A stretch of 64,000 nucleotides of DNA from Myotis daubentonii (Eukaryota > Chordata > Mammalia > Chiroptera > Vespertilionidae): the NCBI RefSeq assembly GCF_963259705.1, contig NC_081842.1, positions 92,246,433 to 92,310,432 on the forward strand. Direction: 5' to 3'. Shown here in pieces: positions 1-10,879 of this stretch. The notes below the pieces were generated by a model, which did not search any database, was not told the origin of the DNA, and was given only the letters and a program-made list of their open reading frames with translations. Every line of letters begins with the position of its first letter. The first letter of the stretch is position 1. Made by a program: the position numbers and the translations under genes.

Positions 1-400
1 CCTGCTATCACTGGCCAGGGCGGCAAAGGCGCCTGATTCTCTGATCATGGCTGGGGGGCAGGGCAAAGGTGGCCCCAGGGCCACCTTTGCCCTGCCCCCC
101 AGCTCTTAGCTCCCCCCTGGGTTTCCGATCACTGTCAGTGGCAGGGGGCTTCTTCCTGCTTTCCCTTTCACCTCCCCGCATTGTGCCTACATATGCAAAT
201 TAACCGCCATCTTGTTGGCAGTTAACTGCCAATCTTAGTCAGTAGTTAACTGCCAATCATAGTTGGCAGTTAACTGCTAATCATAGTTGGCAGTTAACTG
301 CCAATCATAGTTGGCAGTTAATTTGCATATAGCCCTGATTAGCCAATGAAAAGGGTATCGTCGTACGCCAATTACCATTTTTCTCTTTTATTAGATAGGA
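1..400 (-). mobile_element. Helitron (HeliBat-like), 5' part, runs off the left edge
   Basis: On the minus strand the element starts with TC at 400 (TCCTATCTAATAAAAGAG) and the flanking base at 401 is T, as expected for insertion between A and T. Its 3' end lies outside the window. The inner part is GC-rich with the usual non-coding spacer and shows no Rep/helicase frame. The same family recurs at 43.1-43.8 kb. It sits inside or beside an old L1 that continues from 401. Confidence 0.75.
215..321. repeat. 24-bp tandem repeat inside the Helitron, about 4.5 copies
   Basis: The unit TTGGCAGTTAACTGCCAATC plus ATAG is repeated at 215, 239, 263, 287 and partly at 311, with one to three changes per copy. 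Each unit contains the palindrome GGCAGTTAACTGCC. The related Helitron near 43.7 kb has only about two diverged copies at the same place, so the array has expanded here. Confidence 0.85.
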
Positions 401-483
401 TTTTTGTGTGGACATATATTTTCAACATTTTGGGTCAATATCAAGTATGATTGCTGGATCATATGATAAGAGTGTGTTTAGTT

Positions 484-737
484 TGTTTGTTTGTTATTTA
501 TTTATTTACTTATTTATTTTTATTGATTTCAGAGAGGAAGGGAGCAGGAGAGAGAAACATCAATGATGAGAGAAAATCATTGATCAGCTGCTTCCTGCAC
601 GCCCCCTACTGGGGATGGAGCCCACAACCAGGGGATGGAGCTTGCAACCTGGGCATGTACCCTGACCAGAAATTGAACCTGTGATCTCCTGGCTCACAGG
701 TGGATGCTCAACCACTGAGCCATGCCGGCTGGGAAAC
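484..737 (-). mobile_element. Ves-type tRNA-derived SINE
   Basis: Minus-strand SINE: the A/T-rich tail is on the left (TTTG and TTTA runs near 484-520) and the tRNA-like head on the right, ending at CATGCCGGCTGGG. A target-site duplication, TGTGTTTAGTT, is at 473-483 and 738-748. The body carries a short internal duplication around 606-645, where a GGGGATGGAGC motif and a CACAACC/TGCAACC motif occur twice. Confidence 0.9.
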
Positions 738-2349
738 TGTGTTTAGTTGTGTAAGAAACTAACAAACTCTTTTCCAAAGTGACTGTATCAAAATTTATTC
801 CCACCAGCAGTGAGAGTTCCTGTTGTTCCTCATTCTTGCCAGTGTTTGGTGGTGTCCATGTTGCTGATATTGGCCTTTCTAATAGGTGTGAAGGGGTACC
901 CATTCTTGTCATAATTTACATTTCCCTGATGATATATGTTTCCAGGATCTTTTCATATGCATAGTTTCTATCTGTTTATTTTCTTTGATGAGGAATCAGT
1001 TAAGGTCTTTGGCCCATTTTTCACCAGGTTGTTTATTTTCTTACTGTTGAGTTTTAAGAGTTCTTTGCATTTTTTAGGATAACAGTTCTTTACAAGCAAT
1101 GTCTTTTGCATATATTTTCTCTTAGTCTGTAGCTTGTCTTCTCATTCTCTTGACATTGTCTCTTATAAAGTAGAAGTTTTAATTTTAATGAAGTCTATCT
1201 TACCAATTGCTTCTCTTGTACATTGTACTCCCATCATATCTAAAAAGAAATTGCCAGAACCAAGGTCATCTAAGTTTTCTCATACGTTACTCCTAGGAGT
1301 TTTATTTATAGTTTTACATTTTATATTTAGGCTTGTGATCAATTTTGAGTTAATTTTTGTGAAGGGTGTACAATCTGCCTCCAGATTGTCATTTGTGAAT
1401 AAATCCCTGAGTTTGTCCTAAATATCTTCTGAAATTTTTGTATATATATATTTTTATTGTATACTTAGGTTGCATTTTGAGGTATAATCTGTAAGATATG
1501 TATGCTATGTATCTAGGTAAATATTTTTAATATGGGTGTCCAAACTTCCAAGCTCCATGCATTGGAATAACCATTTGTTGCTCATTGAACCATGGTATCA
1601 TTATCACTGTAGCTTTATAATAAATCTTGAAGTCAAGTAGCATCAGTCCTCAGCCTTGTTAGTTCCCTTCAATATTGTGTTGACAATTTTGGGTATTATG
1701 CCTTTAATATAAACTTTATAACCAATTTGTTGATATTCACAGAATAACTTGCTAAATTCTTGTTTGGGATTGTGTAGAATCTATAGATCAAATTTAAAAA
1801 AGTAGAGATTTTTACCAATATTGAGTATTTTAATCCATAAACATGATATATAATCATTTGTTTAATTCCTTTAATCAGAGTTTTGTAGATTTTGTATATA
1901 GATTCTGACCACATCTCATTAGATATTTACCAAAGTATTTCCTTTTTTAGGAACTATTATAAATTTTATTATTTTAATTTTAAAATTCTACTCTTCATTT
2001 CTAGTATGTAATAAATTAATTGATCTTTTTTATTTACCGTGTATCCTGCAACTTTGTATAGTTATTTATTATTTAAAAGATTTTTTTCATTTCTTTGCAA
2101 TTTTCTAAATGCATTTGTATCATCTGAAGATAGCTTTATTACTTTATTCCCCTATCTATATACTTTTTTTTTCCTTTGTCTTATTGCTCTAGATAGGACT
2201 TCCAGTACTATGTTGATTAAAAGTGGTGAGATGTGACATGATTTCCTTTTTCCCGACCCTAGGGGAGAAAGCAACCAGTTTTTAACCATAAAATAGGATG
2301 TTAGCTGTAGATTTTATTCTGTACTAAGTTAAAGAAGGTTCTCTTTATT

Positions 2350-2838
2350 TCTAATTCTCTTTATTTTGTTTTATTGTTTTAAGTATCATAAATAGTAGTA
2401 CATATGTCTCCTTTTCCCCCCCATTCACCTCCCCCTGCCTCCCCTACTCCCATGCACATGCCCTCCCTACCCCCCGTGTCTTGCATCCATTGGTTATACT
2501 TATATGCATACTAGTCCTTTGGTTGATCTCTTACCGCCCACCCAACACTTCCCTACCTTCCCATTGTAGTTTGACAATCTGCCCGATGCTTCTTTGTCTC
2601 TGTATCTATTTTTGTTCATCAGCTTATATTCCACAAATGACTGAGATCATGTGGTATTTATCTTTCACTGACTGGCTTATTTCACTTAGCATAATACTCT
2701 CCAGTTCTGTCCATGCTGTTGCAAATGGTGAGAATTCCTTCTTTTTTTACAGCAGCATAGTATTCCATTGTGTAGATGTACCACTGTTTTCTAATCCACT
2801 CATCTGCTGATGGGCATTTAGACTGTTTCCAAATTTTC
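2350..2838 (-). mobile_element. Younger L1, 5'-truncated 3' end
   Basis: The sequence matches the 3' end of the young L1 seen at 13.55-14.0 kb (C-terminal ORF2 and 3' UTR, antisense), including the pyrimidine-rich 3' UTR at 2408-2480. It lies in the old L1, which resumes near 2839. I could not find a clear target-site duplication. Confidence 0.75.
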
Positions 2839-3967
2839 TGAGAATTTTTATCAAGTATTTGTGTTACATTTTATCAATTTTTTTCCTGTACTAATTGGCA
2901 TGACCAAATGAGTTTTCTAAAGAGGTATGTGGGTTAATTAAAATGATTTTTTAATGTTGAACCAGTCTTGCATATCTGGAATAATCTCACTTGATTATTG
3001 TATAAATTTTGTATACATTGTTGGATTTCATTTCATAATAATTTGGTGAGGATTTAGCAAATATGTTCATGAGTTGTGTTGATCGATATTTTTCTTCCTA
3101 GTAATGTCTTTATCTGATTTGAGTATTAGGTTATTTCTAGCCTAATAAGAGTATGTGAGGAAGTGTTCCTTCTATGACTATATGCTTGCAGGTATTCTAG
3201 AAATTTGGTATCACTCAGTCCTTAAGTGTTTGATATAATTTATTAGCAAAACTATCTAGGTCTAGTGCTTTCTCTTTTGAAATTTTATTAATTAGCAATT
3301 TAATAATACGTATATTTATTAAGATTATTTATTTCTGTGATATATTTTAGAAGTTTTTATCTTTCAAGATATTGGTTATTTTATCTAAATTGTCAAATTT
3401 ATTAGTATATGGTTGTTTATAGTATTCTTAATTGTCATTTTAAATTCTATTGGGTCAGTACTGGTGGTCCCTATTTCATTTTTGATATTACTAATTTGTG
3501 TTTTCTCTCTGCTGTTCTATTACTGTGGCTTGAAGCTTATCAATTTTATTGATCTCATAAAAAACAGCTGTTGGTTTTATTGATTTTTGCTGTTATTTTT
3601 CTATTTTCAATTTTATTGAATTTTTGCTCTTATTTTTATTATTTCTTTTTCCTCTTCTTTTTTTGGTGATTAAATTACTTTTATTTCTAGTTTCATACAA
3701 TATTGATTTCAGAGCTCTTCTAACATATGCATTTAATGCTATAAATTTTACTCTAAGAAATGCTTTCACCATATCCAACATTTTTGATAAATTCCACTTT
3801 TATTTTAGCTTAGTCCAAAATGCATTGAACTTCTATTGAGACTTTTTTTGACCCATTTCTTATTTAGGATATATGGTTTAACCTCCAAATATCTGGGAAT
3901 TTTCCAGCTATCTTATATCATTATTGATTTTTTATTTTAATACCATTGTAATCTAAAGAGCATGAGA

Positions 3968-4550
3968 GTGAGAAACTCCTGGGCACTGTAGTATTAGGGG
4001 GAACCTTACACTTTCACAGGTTTCATTTCCAGTGATACTACAAGGCTCTCACGGTGAAAAATCAAGGGATATCTTGTTGTGTTTCTAGCAGGGAAATAAA
4101 TTTAAAAAAAAAATGGAATCCATTGATCATGTTGTTTTCCTACAGGGAGCATTTCTTTTGTTTCTTGTGGGAAGTGAGTGCAGGGGCTTGTTGACTTAGT
4201 CTAAGCAATTTTGGAACCTATTTGTTCATCTGCCTAGTTTTTGTTAGGACTGGACTATTTCAAGTTCACTCTTAAGCCTACAGCATACCCCTATGAGGTT
4301 GCACCTGAGAAACTTGGGCAAATCCCAGGTTGCTTCTCTTCCATTAACAATAAACTGGCAAAGTTTTCTTTCACCCTTGAGTCTAAGGAAAGCTTTACTC
4401 AGATTTTCAGTTTTATAATAACCTCTAGCTTGGCAAACTTTCAAAGAAAAGAGTGTTGCCAAATTCCTTATTTACTCTCAGAGCTTTCACTCTACAGGAC
4501 CTTGAGCCCTGTTTTTTAAGCCTTGCTGTTTTTTAAGCCTTTCTGTATCT
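3968..4550. other. No gene seen
   Basis: About 580 bp of apparently unique sequence. Open frames of up to 92 codons exist on both strands (4241-4519 plus, 4244-4462 minus) but overlap each other, have no recognisable domain, and look like chance. Confidence 0.5.
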
Positions 4551-4597
4551 TCTAATATATATATATTTGTTTTTATAAAAGATATAATATATATATG

Positions 4598-4694
<97 letters not shown>
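4551..4694. repeat. Compound (TA)n(CA)n(TA)n microsatellite
   Basis: A TA-rich stretch is followed by about 22 CA units (4601-4646) and then about 24 TA units up to 4694. Any translation across it is an artefact of the repeat. Confidence 0.95.
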
Positions 4695-4696
<2 letters not shown>

Positions 4697-4909
4697 CTTT
4701 GTACAACTTTTCTTCTTCATAAAAAGATTGGTTGGAAAAAAATTATTATACCATTCTCAGAAGGGAAAGCTTGAGATGATTCTTAAAAGTTTCCTATAAA
4801 ATGTTCCCATATAATTTTAACATGCCAAATATCTGAATCACTTGCCTCATCAAGGGATTAGTATAGATCACATATTATTTTTACTCTAAAAATTTTTTAA
4901 TATTTGTCT

Positions 4910-4965
4910 TAGTCTGCTAAGTCTTCTATAACAAAATACTAAAGACTGGGCAACTTAAATAATAA

Positions 4966-5036
<71 letters not shown>

Positions 5037-5310
5037 TATAGTTCTGAAGGCTGGAAGTACAAAATCAAGGTGCCAACAAATTTGTTTTTTGGTGAGAAGC
5101 TTTTTCCTGGTTTCCTATGGCCACCTTTCCTGTGTGCTCACATGGCCTTTCCTTGGTATTTGGACTTGGAGTCAGAAGGGAGAACTCTCCTATCTCGTTT
5201 ACTTTTTATAAAGCACTAAATCAATCATGAGGGTCCTGCACTCATTACCTCATTGAAACTAATTACCTCCTGGGGTCTTCACCTTCAAATCTCATTACTT
5301 TGGCCACAGC
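4910..5310 (+). repeat. Ancient interspersed repeat, family not assigned, holding a (TA)n expansion
   Basis: The segment reads as a common old mammalian repeat (GTCTGCTAAG..., then GTTCTGAAGGCTGGAAGTAC, then the CATGGCCTTTCCTTGG region). I recognise it as widespread but cannot name the family. A (TA)n tract at 4970-5032 has grown inside it. The repeat near 46.9-47.1 kb looks like the opposite end of the same family in reverse orientation. Confidence 0.5.
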
Positions 5311-6815
5311 AATCTTGAGAAAGCAGAACCAAGTGGAGGAATCACAATACCAGGTATCAAGTTATACTACAAAGCAACCATAATCAAAATAGCCTGGTAC
5401 TGGCACTAGAATAGGCATATAGACCACTGGAACAGAACAGAGAACCCAGAAATTGACCATTATGCTCAATTAATATTTGACAAAGGAGGCAAGAACATAC
5501 AGTGGAGTCAAGGTAGCCTCTTCAATAAATGGTGTTGGAAAAATAGGACAGGAACATGCAAAAAAATGAAACTAGAACACCAACTTATACAAATAACAAA
5601 CTCAAAATAGGTAAAAAGACTTAAATGTAAGTTGTGAAACCATAAAAATCTTAGAAGAATCCATAGGCAGCAAAATTGCAGACATCTCTCATAGCAATAT
5701 GTTTACCAATACATCTCCTAGGGCAAAGCAAACTAAGGAGAACATAAACAAGTGGGACTAAATAAAAATAAAAGGCTTCTGCACAGCAAAGAAAACCATC
5801 AACAAAGTGAAAAGAGAGCCCCCGGCTTGGCAGAATATATTTGGCAATGATACATTTGATAAAGGGTTAATATCCAAAATATATAAAAAACACATACAAC
5901 TTAACAAAAGGAAGACAAGCAATCCAATTGAAAAATGGGATAGGACCTAAATGGACACTTCTCCAAAGTGGACATACAGAAGGCCAAGAGGCATGAAAAA
6001 AATTCTTAAAGTCACCAATCATCAAAGAGATGCAAACTAAAATGACTATGAAGTAACATTTCATACCTGTCAGAATGGCTATCATCAACAAATCAACAAA
6101 CAAGTGTTAGCAAGGATGTGGAAAAAAAGGGAATCTTAGTACACTGCTGGTGGGAATGCAGACTGGTGTAGCCACTGTGGAAAACAGTATGGAGTTTCCT
6201 CAGAAAATTAAAAATGGAATTCCTATTTGACCCAGTAATCCTACTTCTAGGAATATATCCTAAGAAACCCAAAACACCAACCAGAAAGGATATATGCACC
6301 CATATGTTCATAGCAGTGCAATTTACAATAGTTAAGATTTGGAAACAGCCCAAGTGCCCATCAGTAGATGAGTGCATAAAAAAGGGTGGTACATTTACAC
6401 AATGGAATACTATGCAGCTATAAAAAAAGAAGGAACTCTTAGTATTTGCAACAGCATGGATGAATCTGGAGAGTATTATATTAAGCAAAATAAGTGAGCC
6501 AGAGAAAGACAAGTATTACATTAACTCACTCATATATGGAATCTAATGAATAAACTAAATTTATAAACACAATAGATACAGAGACATAGAACCATGAACT
6601 GATTAATTTTAGAGGGAAGGTGGGAGTAGGGGAGTGGAGAGGAGAGATTATTCAGGGAATTTATATGCATATATGCACCCCATGGACAGAGACAATAGTG
6701 TGGTGAAGAGTTGGGAGGGGTAGTTGCAGGGAGAAGGGAGTCATTGAGGAAAAAACACAACAAAAAATAAAATGGACATCTGTAATACTTTCAACATTAA
6801 AGATAAATTTTTAAA
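5311..6815 (+). mobile_element. L1 3' half (ORF2 C-terminal region plus 3' UTR), 5'-truncated
   Basis: Plus-strand L1 whose ORF2 C-terminal part is broken by stops. It corresponds, in reverse, to about 13.56-15.05 kb of the young L1. It includes the Cys-rich C-terminal segment near 6110-6180 and the 3' UTR with its purine-rich block at 6600-6740. The start is approximate and no target-site duplication was found. Divergence is intermediate between the young and old L1 copies here. Confidence 0.85.
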
Positions 6816-7378
6816 TATACCATTATTTGGGGGGTTAATGTTTTAATATATGAATTTTGGAGGAATCACAAACATTTAGTACATAGCAATGTTTGTTTAT
6901 TTAATCATTTCTTTACATATTTAACTGAGTTGCCTGGTATAATTTATGTTACAAAATATTCAATGGTTAGCCAGATACAAAGTGTCTTTCATTTCAGATT
7001 TAACAATATCATGTGGAAGGTAGACAATTAAAGAAGCACAAACATAATATGGAACATTTACTGTAATAAATGTAAAAGCATGAAAGTATATAGCAGAAAC
7101 ATTTAATCTTAGTTGAGAAAGAAAAGAACAAAAAGTCATGATTATAGTTTCCTGAAAAATGAATAAAATTTAGGAGATAAAACGTTGGAATTCTGGTGGA
7201 GGAAATTATATTTTAACCTGAGGAAAGATCATATGTAGATAATTTCAGAGGGAAATTTTGTGAAATAAATACAGTCCATCATGGCTAATATATATGATCA
7301 GGTTGGAGATGAAAAATTATAAAATAGCATTTTATATATATTTATAAATGTAAATAAATAAATATGTATATAAACATC
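6816..7378. other. AT-rich sequence, no gene seen
   Basis: Stops are frequent in all frames. No repeat family, splice-like structure or RNA gene was recognised. Confidence 0.5.
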
Positions 7379-7420
7379 ATATATACACACACACACATAC
7401 ACACACACACACACACACAT
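7379..7420. repeat. (CA)n microsatellite
   Basis: Two CA tracts separated by a CATACA interruption lie between 7386 and 7420, preceded by TA-rich DNA. Confidence 0.9.
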
Positions 7421-7486
7421 ATTCTATCAGCTACCAGTGACTGGGAGCAAGGACCCATCGAAATCAGATCTTTTTTCTTGATACCA

Positions 7487-7764
7487 TCTATACTAATAAA
7501 AAGGAAATATGCTAATTAGACCAGACATCTTCCAGACATCCTTCTGGACAAGCCACAGTGGTGAGGGCCGAGGCAGAGGCGGTTAGGGGTGATCAGGCTG
7601 GCAGGGGAGAGCAGTTAGGAGCAATCAGGCTGGCAGGTAGGTGAGTGATTAGGAGCCAGCGGTCCCAGATTGCAAGAGGGATGTCTGACTGCGGGTTTAG
7701 GGCAGTCAGACATCCCCTGAGGGACCACACACACACACATGAATTTCATGCACCGGGCCTCTAT
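7487..7764 (+). mobile_element. Helitron (HeliBat-like), non-autonomous
   Basis: It starts TCTATACTAATAAAAAGG at 7487 after an A and ends near 7764 after the 3' hairpin and CGGGCCTCTA. The G of the usual CTAG is missing because the end runs straight into a microsatellite. A small (CA)n lies at 7729-7739. It has no coding capacity. It is followed head to tail by another Helitron. Confidence 0.8.
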
Positions 7765-7905
7765 ATATCTATATATAGATGTAGATGTAGATGTAGATGT
7801 AGATGTAGATGTAGATGTAGATACAGATACAGATACAGATACAGATACAGATACAGATACAGATATAGATATAGATATAGATATAGATATAGATATAGAT
7901 ATAGA
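7762..7905. repeat. Three-phase hexanucleotide microsatellite at a Helitron-Helitron junction
   Basis: The array changes along its length: about 7 units of GATGTA (to about 7821), then about 7 units of GATACA (to about 7862), then about 8 units of GATATA (to about 7903). Neighbouring phases differ by one or two bases, as expected if new variants spread locally by slippage. Long open frames across it (Asp-Val, Tyr-Arg or Ile-Tyr repeats) are not genes. Confidence 0.95.
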
Positions 7906-8813
7906 GCCAGCGACCAGAATGCCCTAACAACCGGAATGACCAGTTGCTATGATGCTCACTGCGGCCAGCGAACTGCCCGATTGGGGGCGGGGCCAACTGG
8001 CCAACCTCCCACGGCCCCTGCCCCTGGCCAGCCCCACCCCTGATCAGCCTCTCCCACCCTGATAGAGGGCGGGGCATCCGGCCAACTCCCTGTGCCCCTC
8101 CCCCCACTTGGCCCCACCCCCAATCGGCCTGCCCCAGCCCAATTGGCCCGCAGCCCTGTCCCCAGTCATCCCCCTACCTCAATAGGGAGTGGGGCCAGCC
8201 AGCTAACCTCCTGCAGCCTCTCCCCCCACCCGGCCGCACCCAGGTTAGCCCCCCTACCCTGATCAGGGACAGGGGCTGCAGGCATTGGCAAACCCCGGCC
8301 AGCCCTGCCCCACCACCCCATTGGCCTGCAGCCCCTCCCCCAGCCAGCTGTGCCCCTGATCAGCCCCCCAATATGATTAGGGGTAGGGCCGCTGGCCAAC
8401 CACCCATGACCCCTCCCCCAGGCTGGCCATCCCCGATCGCCTTCCCCACCCCCCACACCAATCAGGGCGGGCCAGCCAGCCAACCACCCACGACCCCTGC
8501 CCCGGGCTACTGGCCCTGGATTGGCCCCTCTACCCCATTAATGGGTGAGGCCAGCCGGCCCATAACCTGCAGCCCCTCCCCACTACTGGCCCTGCTCCCA
8601 GTTGGCCCCCCCACACCAATCAGGAGCAGGGCCCACCGGCCAATCACCTCCAGCCCCTCCCCCCAGCCAGCCCGGCCCTGATTGCCCCAGTCGGGGGGGG
8701 CTGACCTGCCAACCTCCACCATCTCCTCCCCACAGGCCCTGCCCTGATCCACCCCATTGGGGCCAGGCTGGCAGAACCCCACCTGTGCACAAATTCGTGC
8801 ACCTGGCCTCTAG
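7906..8813 (+). mobile_element. Helitron (HeliBat-like) with eroded 5' end
   Basis: The body begins with Helitron-typical sequence (CCAGAATGCCCTAACAACCG) and ends with the hairpin GTGCACAAATTCGTGCAC followed by CTAG at 8810-8813 and a flanking T. The normal 5' terminus (TCCTATATAATAAAAGG) is absent. The hexanucleotide microsatellite occupies its place, so the 5' end was probably rewritten by repeat expansion. It carries the minisatellite listed next. Confidence 0.8.
7975..8700. repeat. GC-rich degenerate minisatellite, about 8 units of 80-115 bp
   Basis: Blocks of GGGGC-CAGCCGGCCAACC, GCAGCCCCTCCCCC, TGGCCC and CTGATTGGCC/CCACACCAATCAGGG-like sequence recur with landmark positions near 7980, 8062, 8178, 8265, 8372, 8460, 8540 and 8618. 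The open frames of 70-130 codons on both strands are Pro/Gly-rich by-products of the repeat. Confidence 0.75.
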
Positions 8814-8991
8814 TTCTAAATAAGTGAATCATCAGGCTCCATGGTTAAATGTTTTAGAACTGCAACATGAAATACACAATGTGATTGTGAAGCATCTTGT
8901 AATTCCTGAAAATAAGAAAGTATTCCTAAATATAACTGTTTATATATGTAACTGTTTCAGCTGAGAAGACTAGGCCTCAGTTCTTGTTTTC

Positions 8992-9205
8992 CTTTTTTTA
9001 TGTTTTATTGATTTTTTACAGAGAGGAAGAGAGAGGGATAGAGAGTTAGAAACATCGGTGAGAGAGAAACATGGATCAGCTGCCTCCTGCACACCCCTCA
9101 CGGGGGATGTGCCCACAGCTAAGGTACATGCCCTTGACCAGAATCAAACCTGGGACCCTTCAGTCCGCAGGCTGACGCTCTATCACTGAGCCAAACTGGC
9201 CAGGG
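8992..9205 (-). mobile_element. Ves SINE
   Basis: Complete minus-strand SINE with an exact 14-bp target-site duplication CAGTTCTTGTTTTC at 8978-8991 and 9206-9219. The tRNA-like head is on the right (B-box region near 9145, antisense), the T-rich tail on the left. The exact duplication indicates a fairly recent insertion. Confidence 0.95.
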
Positions 9206-9474
9206 CAGTTCTTGTTTTCTTGAAGGAAACATTTCAATCAAGGGACAAAATGTAGCAAATCTAGGAAGAATTTATTAACCACAGCAAAAACATGCTTAAG
9301 ACAGTGAAACTAGGAAGGGCACAGAAGCAACAGGAGCCTAGGCTGGGCTGCTTTGGCTCACTGGGAAGTCAGAGAAGAAGGGGCCTTGGAGACAGTTCAG
9401 GGGTTAGCTCAGGAGGAGCTGCTGCTGCAGGTTGCTCTCCTGGTTGAAAGTCTCTTGGGGTCCCTTAGAGGTTG

Positions 9475-9701
9475 CAGGGGTGGGCAAACTTTTTGACTCG
9501 AGGGCCACAATGGATTCTTAAACTGGACTGGAGGGCCAGAACAAAAGCATGGATGGAGTGTTTGTGTGAACTAATATAAATTCAAAGTAAACATCATTAC
9601 ATAAAAGGGTACGGTCTTTTTTTTTTTTTTTTTTTTTTTTTAGTTTTATTCATTTCAAACGGGCCAGTTCTGGCCCGCGGGCCGTAGTTTGCCCACGGCT
9701 G
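9475..9701. mobile_element. hAT-like MITE
   Basis: Terminal inverted repeats CAGGGGTGGGCAAACT (9475) and AGTTTGCCCACGGCTG (to 9701) bound 227 bp with no coding capacity. The GGGCCAGAAC/GTTCTGGCCC inner palindrome fits a short hAT derivative. A T run of over 20 at about 9617-9641 lies inside. I could not find a convincing 8-bp target duplication, so the exact ends may be off by a few bases. Confidence 0.75.
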
Positions 9702-10633
9702 GTAGGGGATGTGCCTGTGGGGGAAGGAGAAGGGAAGAGAATGGCACAGGTATGCTCTCTGGAGAGAGAGCACCCTGGGACATTTATTTTCAGGGGTTTT
9801 AAAGGCTAGGCATTTAGGGGAGGTCTTAGGGGAGAATCAATAGAATATTCATCAGCTTTATGCTAATGTACTAATAGAAGATTTATTCTCTTAATTTGTC
9901 TGTCCTTGGAGGTGGTTGGCAAATGGCACTAATTGAATTTCTGTTATCTGTCTCCCTGAGTGGGGTGATTTAAGCTATTTACCCTCTGGTTGGGGAAGAG
10001 GAGTTCAAACTATTAAGTGTCCTTGGCTTAGAGAAAATAGGCTTTACTAGGTGGCTGCAAACTGGTGTTTAACTATCTGTCTTGTTTCCCTATTTCTCTT
10101 GTCCTGAAATTTCCCGTGCTTCTTACTATGCTATAAGAGAACCACAATAATGAGGATATGTCAAGGAGACCCAGGAGACAATTTAAATAGCTCCCAGGGT
10201 CAAAAGTAAAAAATAAATAAATAAATAAATTAATTAATTAAATTAAAATAATATTGGAATATAGTCCCAAGTAGAATTTCAATATTCTTGAGTCCATACT
10301 TATGTAAATGAATAAATAGACAATTAAATAGAGGAGTACACAAATAATTTATACAGATATTCTGTCCACTAGGAAATTAGGAAGTGGGTCATTCCTCTCC
10401 ACTTTATAAGTATGGGATACGTACAGTGATATCCTTACAAAGAATGGGAAGTGGGGAAAAAAGAATACCTTTATAGTGGAGAAACTTGACAAACACTACC
10501 TCTGGATCAGTGATGAGTCATATTAATAGTATGTGGTCTTTCTTTCTGACACCCATAATCCCAATAAAATCTGAAGACTTTAGTTACTAATAATGTATAA
10601 TTATTGGTCTATTAATTATAAAAAAACAACAAC
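9702..10633. other. No gene seen; AAAT/TTAA simple repeat inside
   Basis: Unassigned sequence with a simple AAAT/TTAA repeat at 10208-10250. Frames are short and no family was recognised. Confidence 0.5.
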
Positions 10634-10879
10634 CTAGAGGCCCAGTACAAACGAGATTCGTGAACTCGGGGGGGGGGGTGGGGGGGGTCTGACTGATGGC
10701 CAACAGTCAGACATCCTTAGCACTGCCACAGAGGCTGCTCCCCGCCACCACCGCTGTGCATTGACCACCAGGGGGCAGCTCCTGCATTGAACGTCTGCCC
10801 CCTGGTGGTCAGTGAGCGTCATTGCGACGGGTCATTTCCTGTTTGGTCAATTTGCATATTAGCTTTTTATTATATAGGA
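10634..10879 (-). mobile_element. Short complete Helitron (HeliBat-like)
   Basis: On the minus strand it starts TCCTATATAATAAAAAGC at 10879 (T follows at 10880) and ends CTAG at 10637-10634. About 246 bp, containing a long G run (10670-10688) and the recurrent segment reading, on the plus strand, GACCACCAGGGGGCAGCTCC. Confidence 0.85.

Larger units (their letters stand above)
401..3967 (-). mobile_element. Old LINE-1 (L1M-like), ORF2/3' region, interrupted
   Basis: Read on the minus strand this is a decayed L1 ORF2. Recognisable L1 segments include those around 770-960 (ORF2 C-terminal region), 1230-1400, and 2040-2330, which is the antisense of the region around the reverse-transcriptase FADD motif. 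No frame longer than about 100 codons survives. It is cut by a SINE at 484-737 and by a younger L1 3' end at about 2350-2838. The right boundary, near 3967, is where L1 resemblance stops and is approximate. Confidence 0.7.

Noticed and set aside
208..330. Possible CRISPR-like repeat array
   Set aside because: 24-bp units run head to tail with no spacers and lie in a eukaryotic Helitron.
7645..8043. Long open frames with Asp-Val, Tyr-Arg or Ile-Tyr repeats
   Set aside because: They are translations of the hexanucleotide microsatellite in several frames; no gene context.
8166..8832. Several Pro/Gly-rich frames of 60-105 codons on both strands
   Set aside because: All lie in the GC-rich minisatellite of a Helitron; stop codons are rare there by composition.
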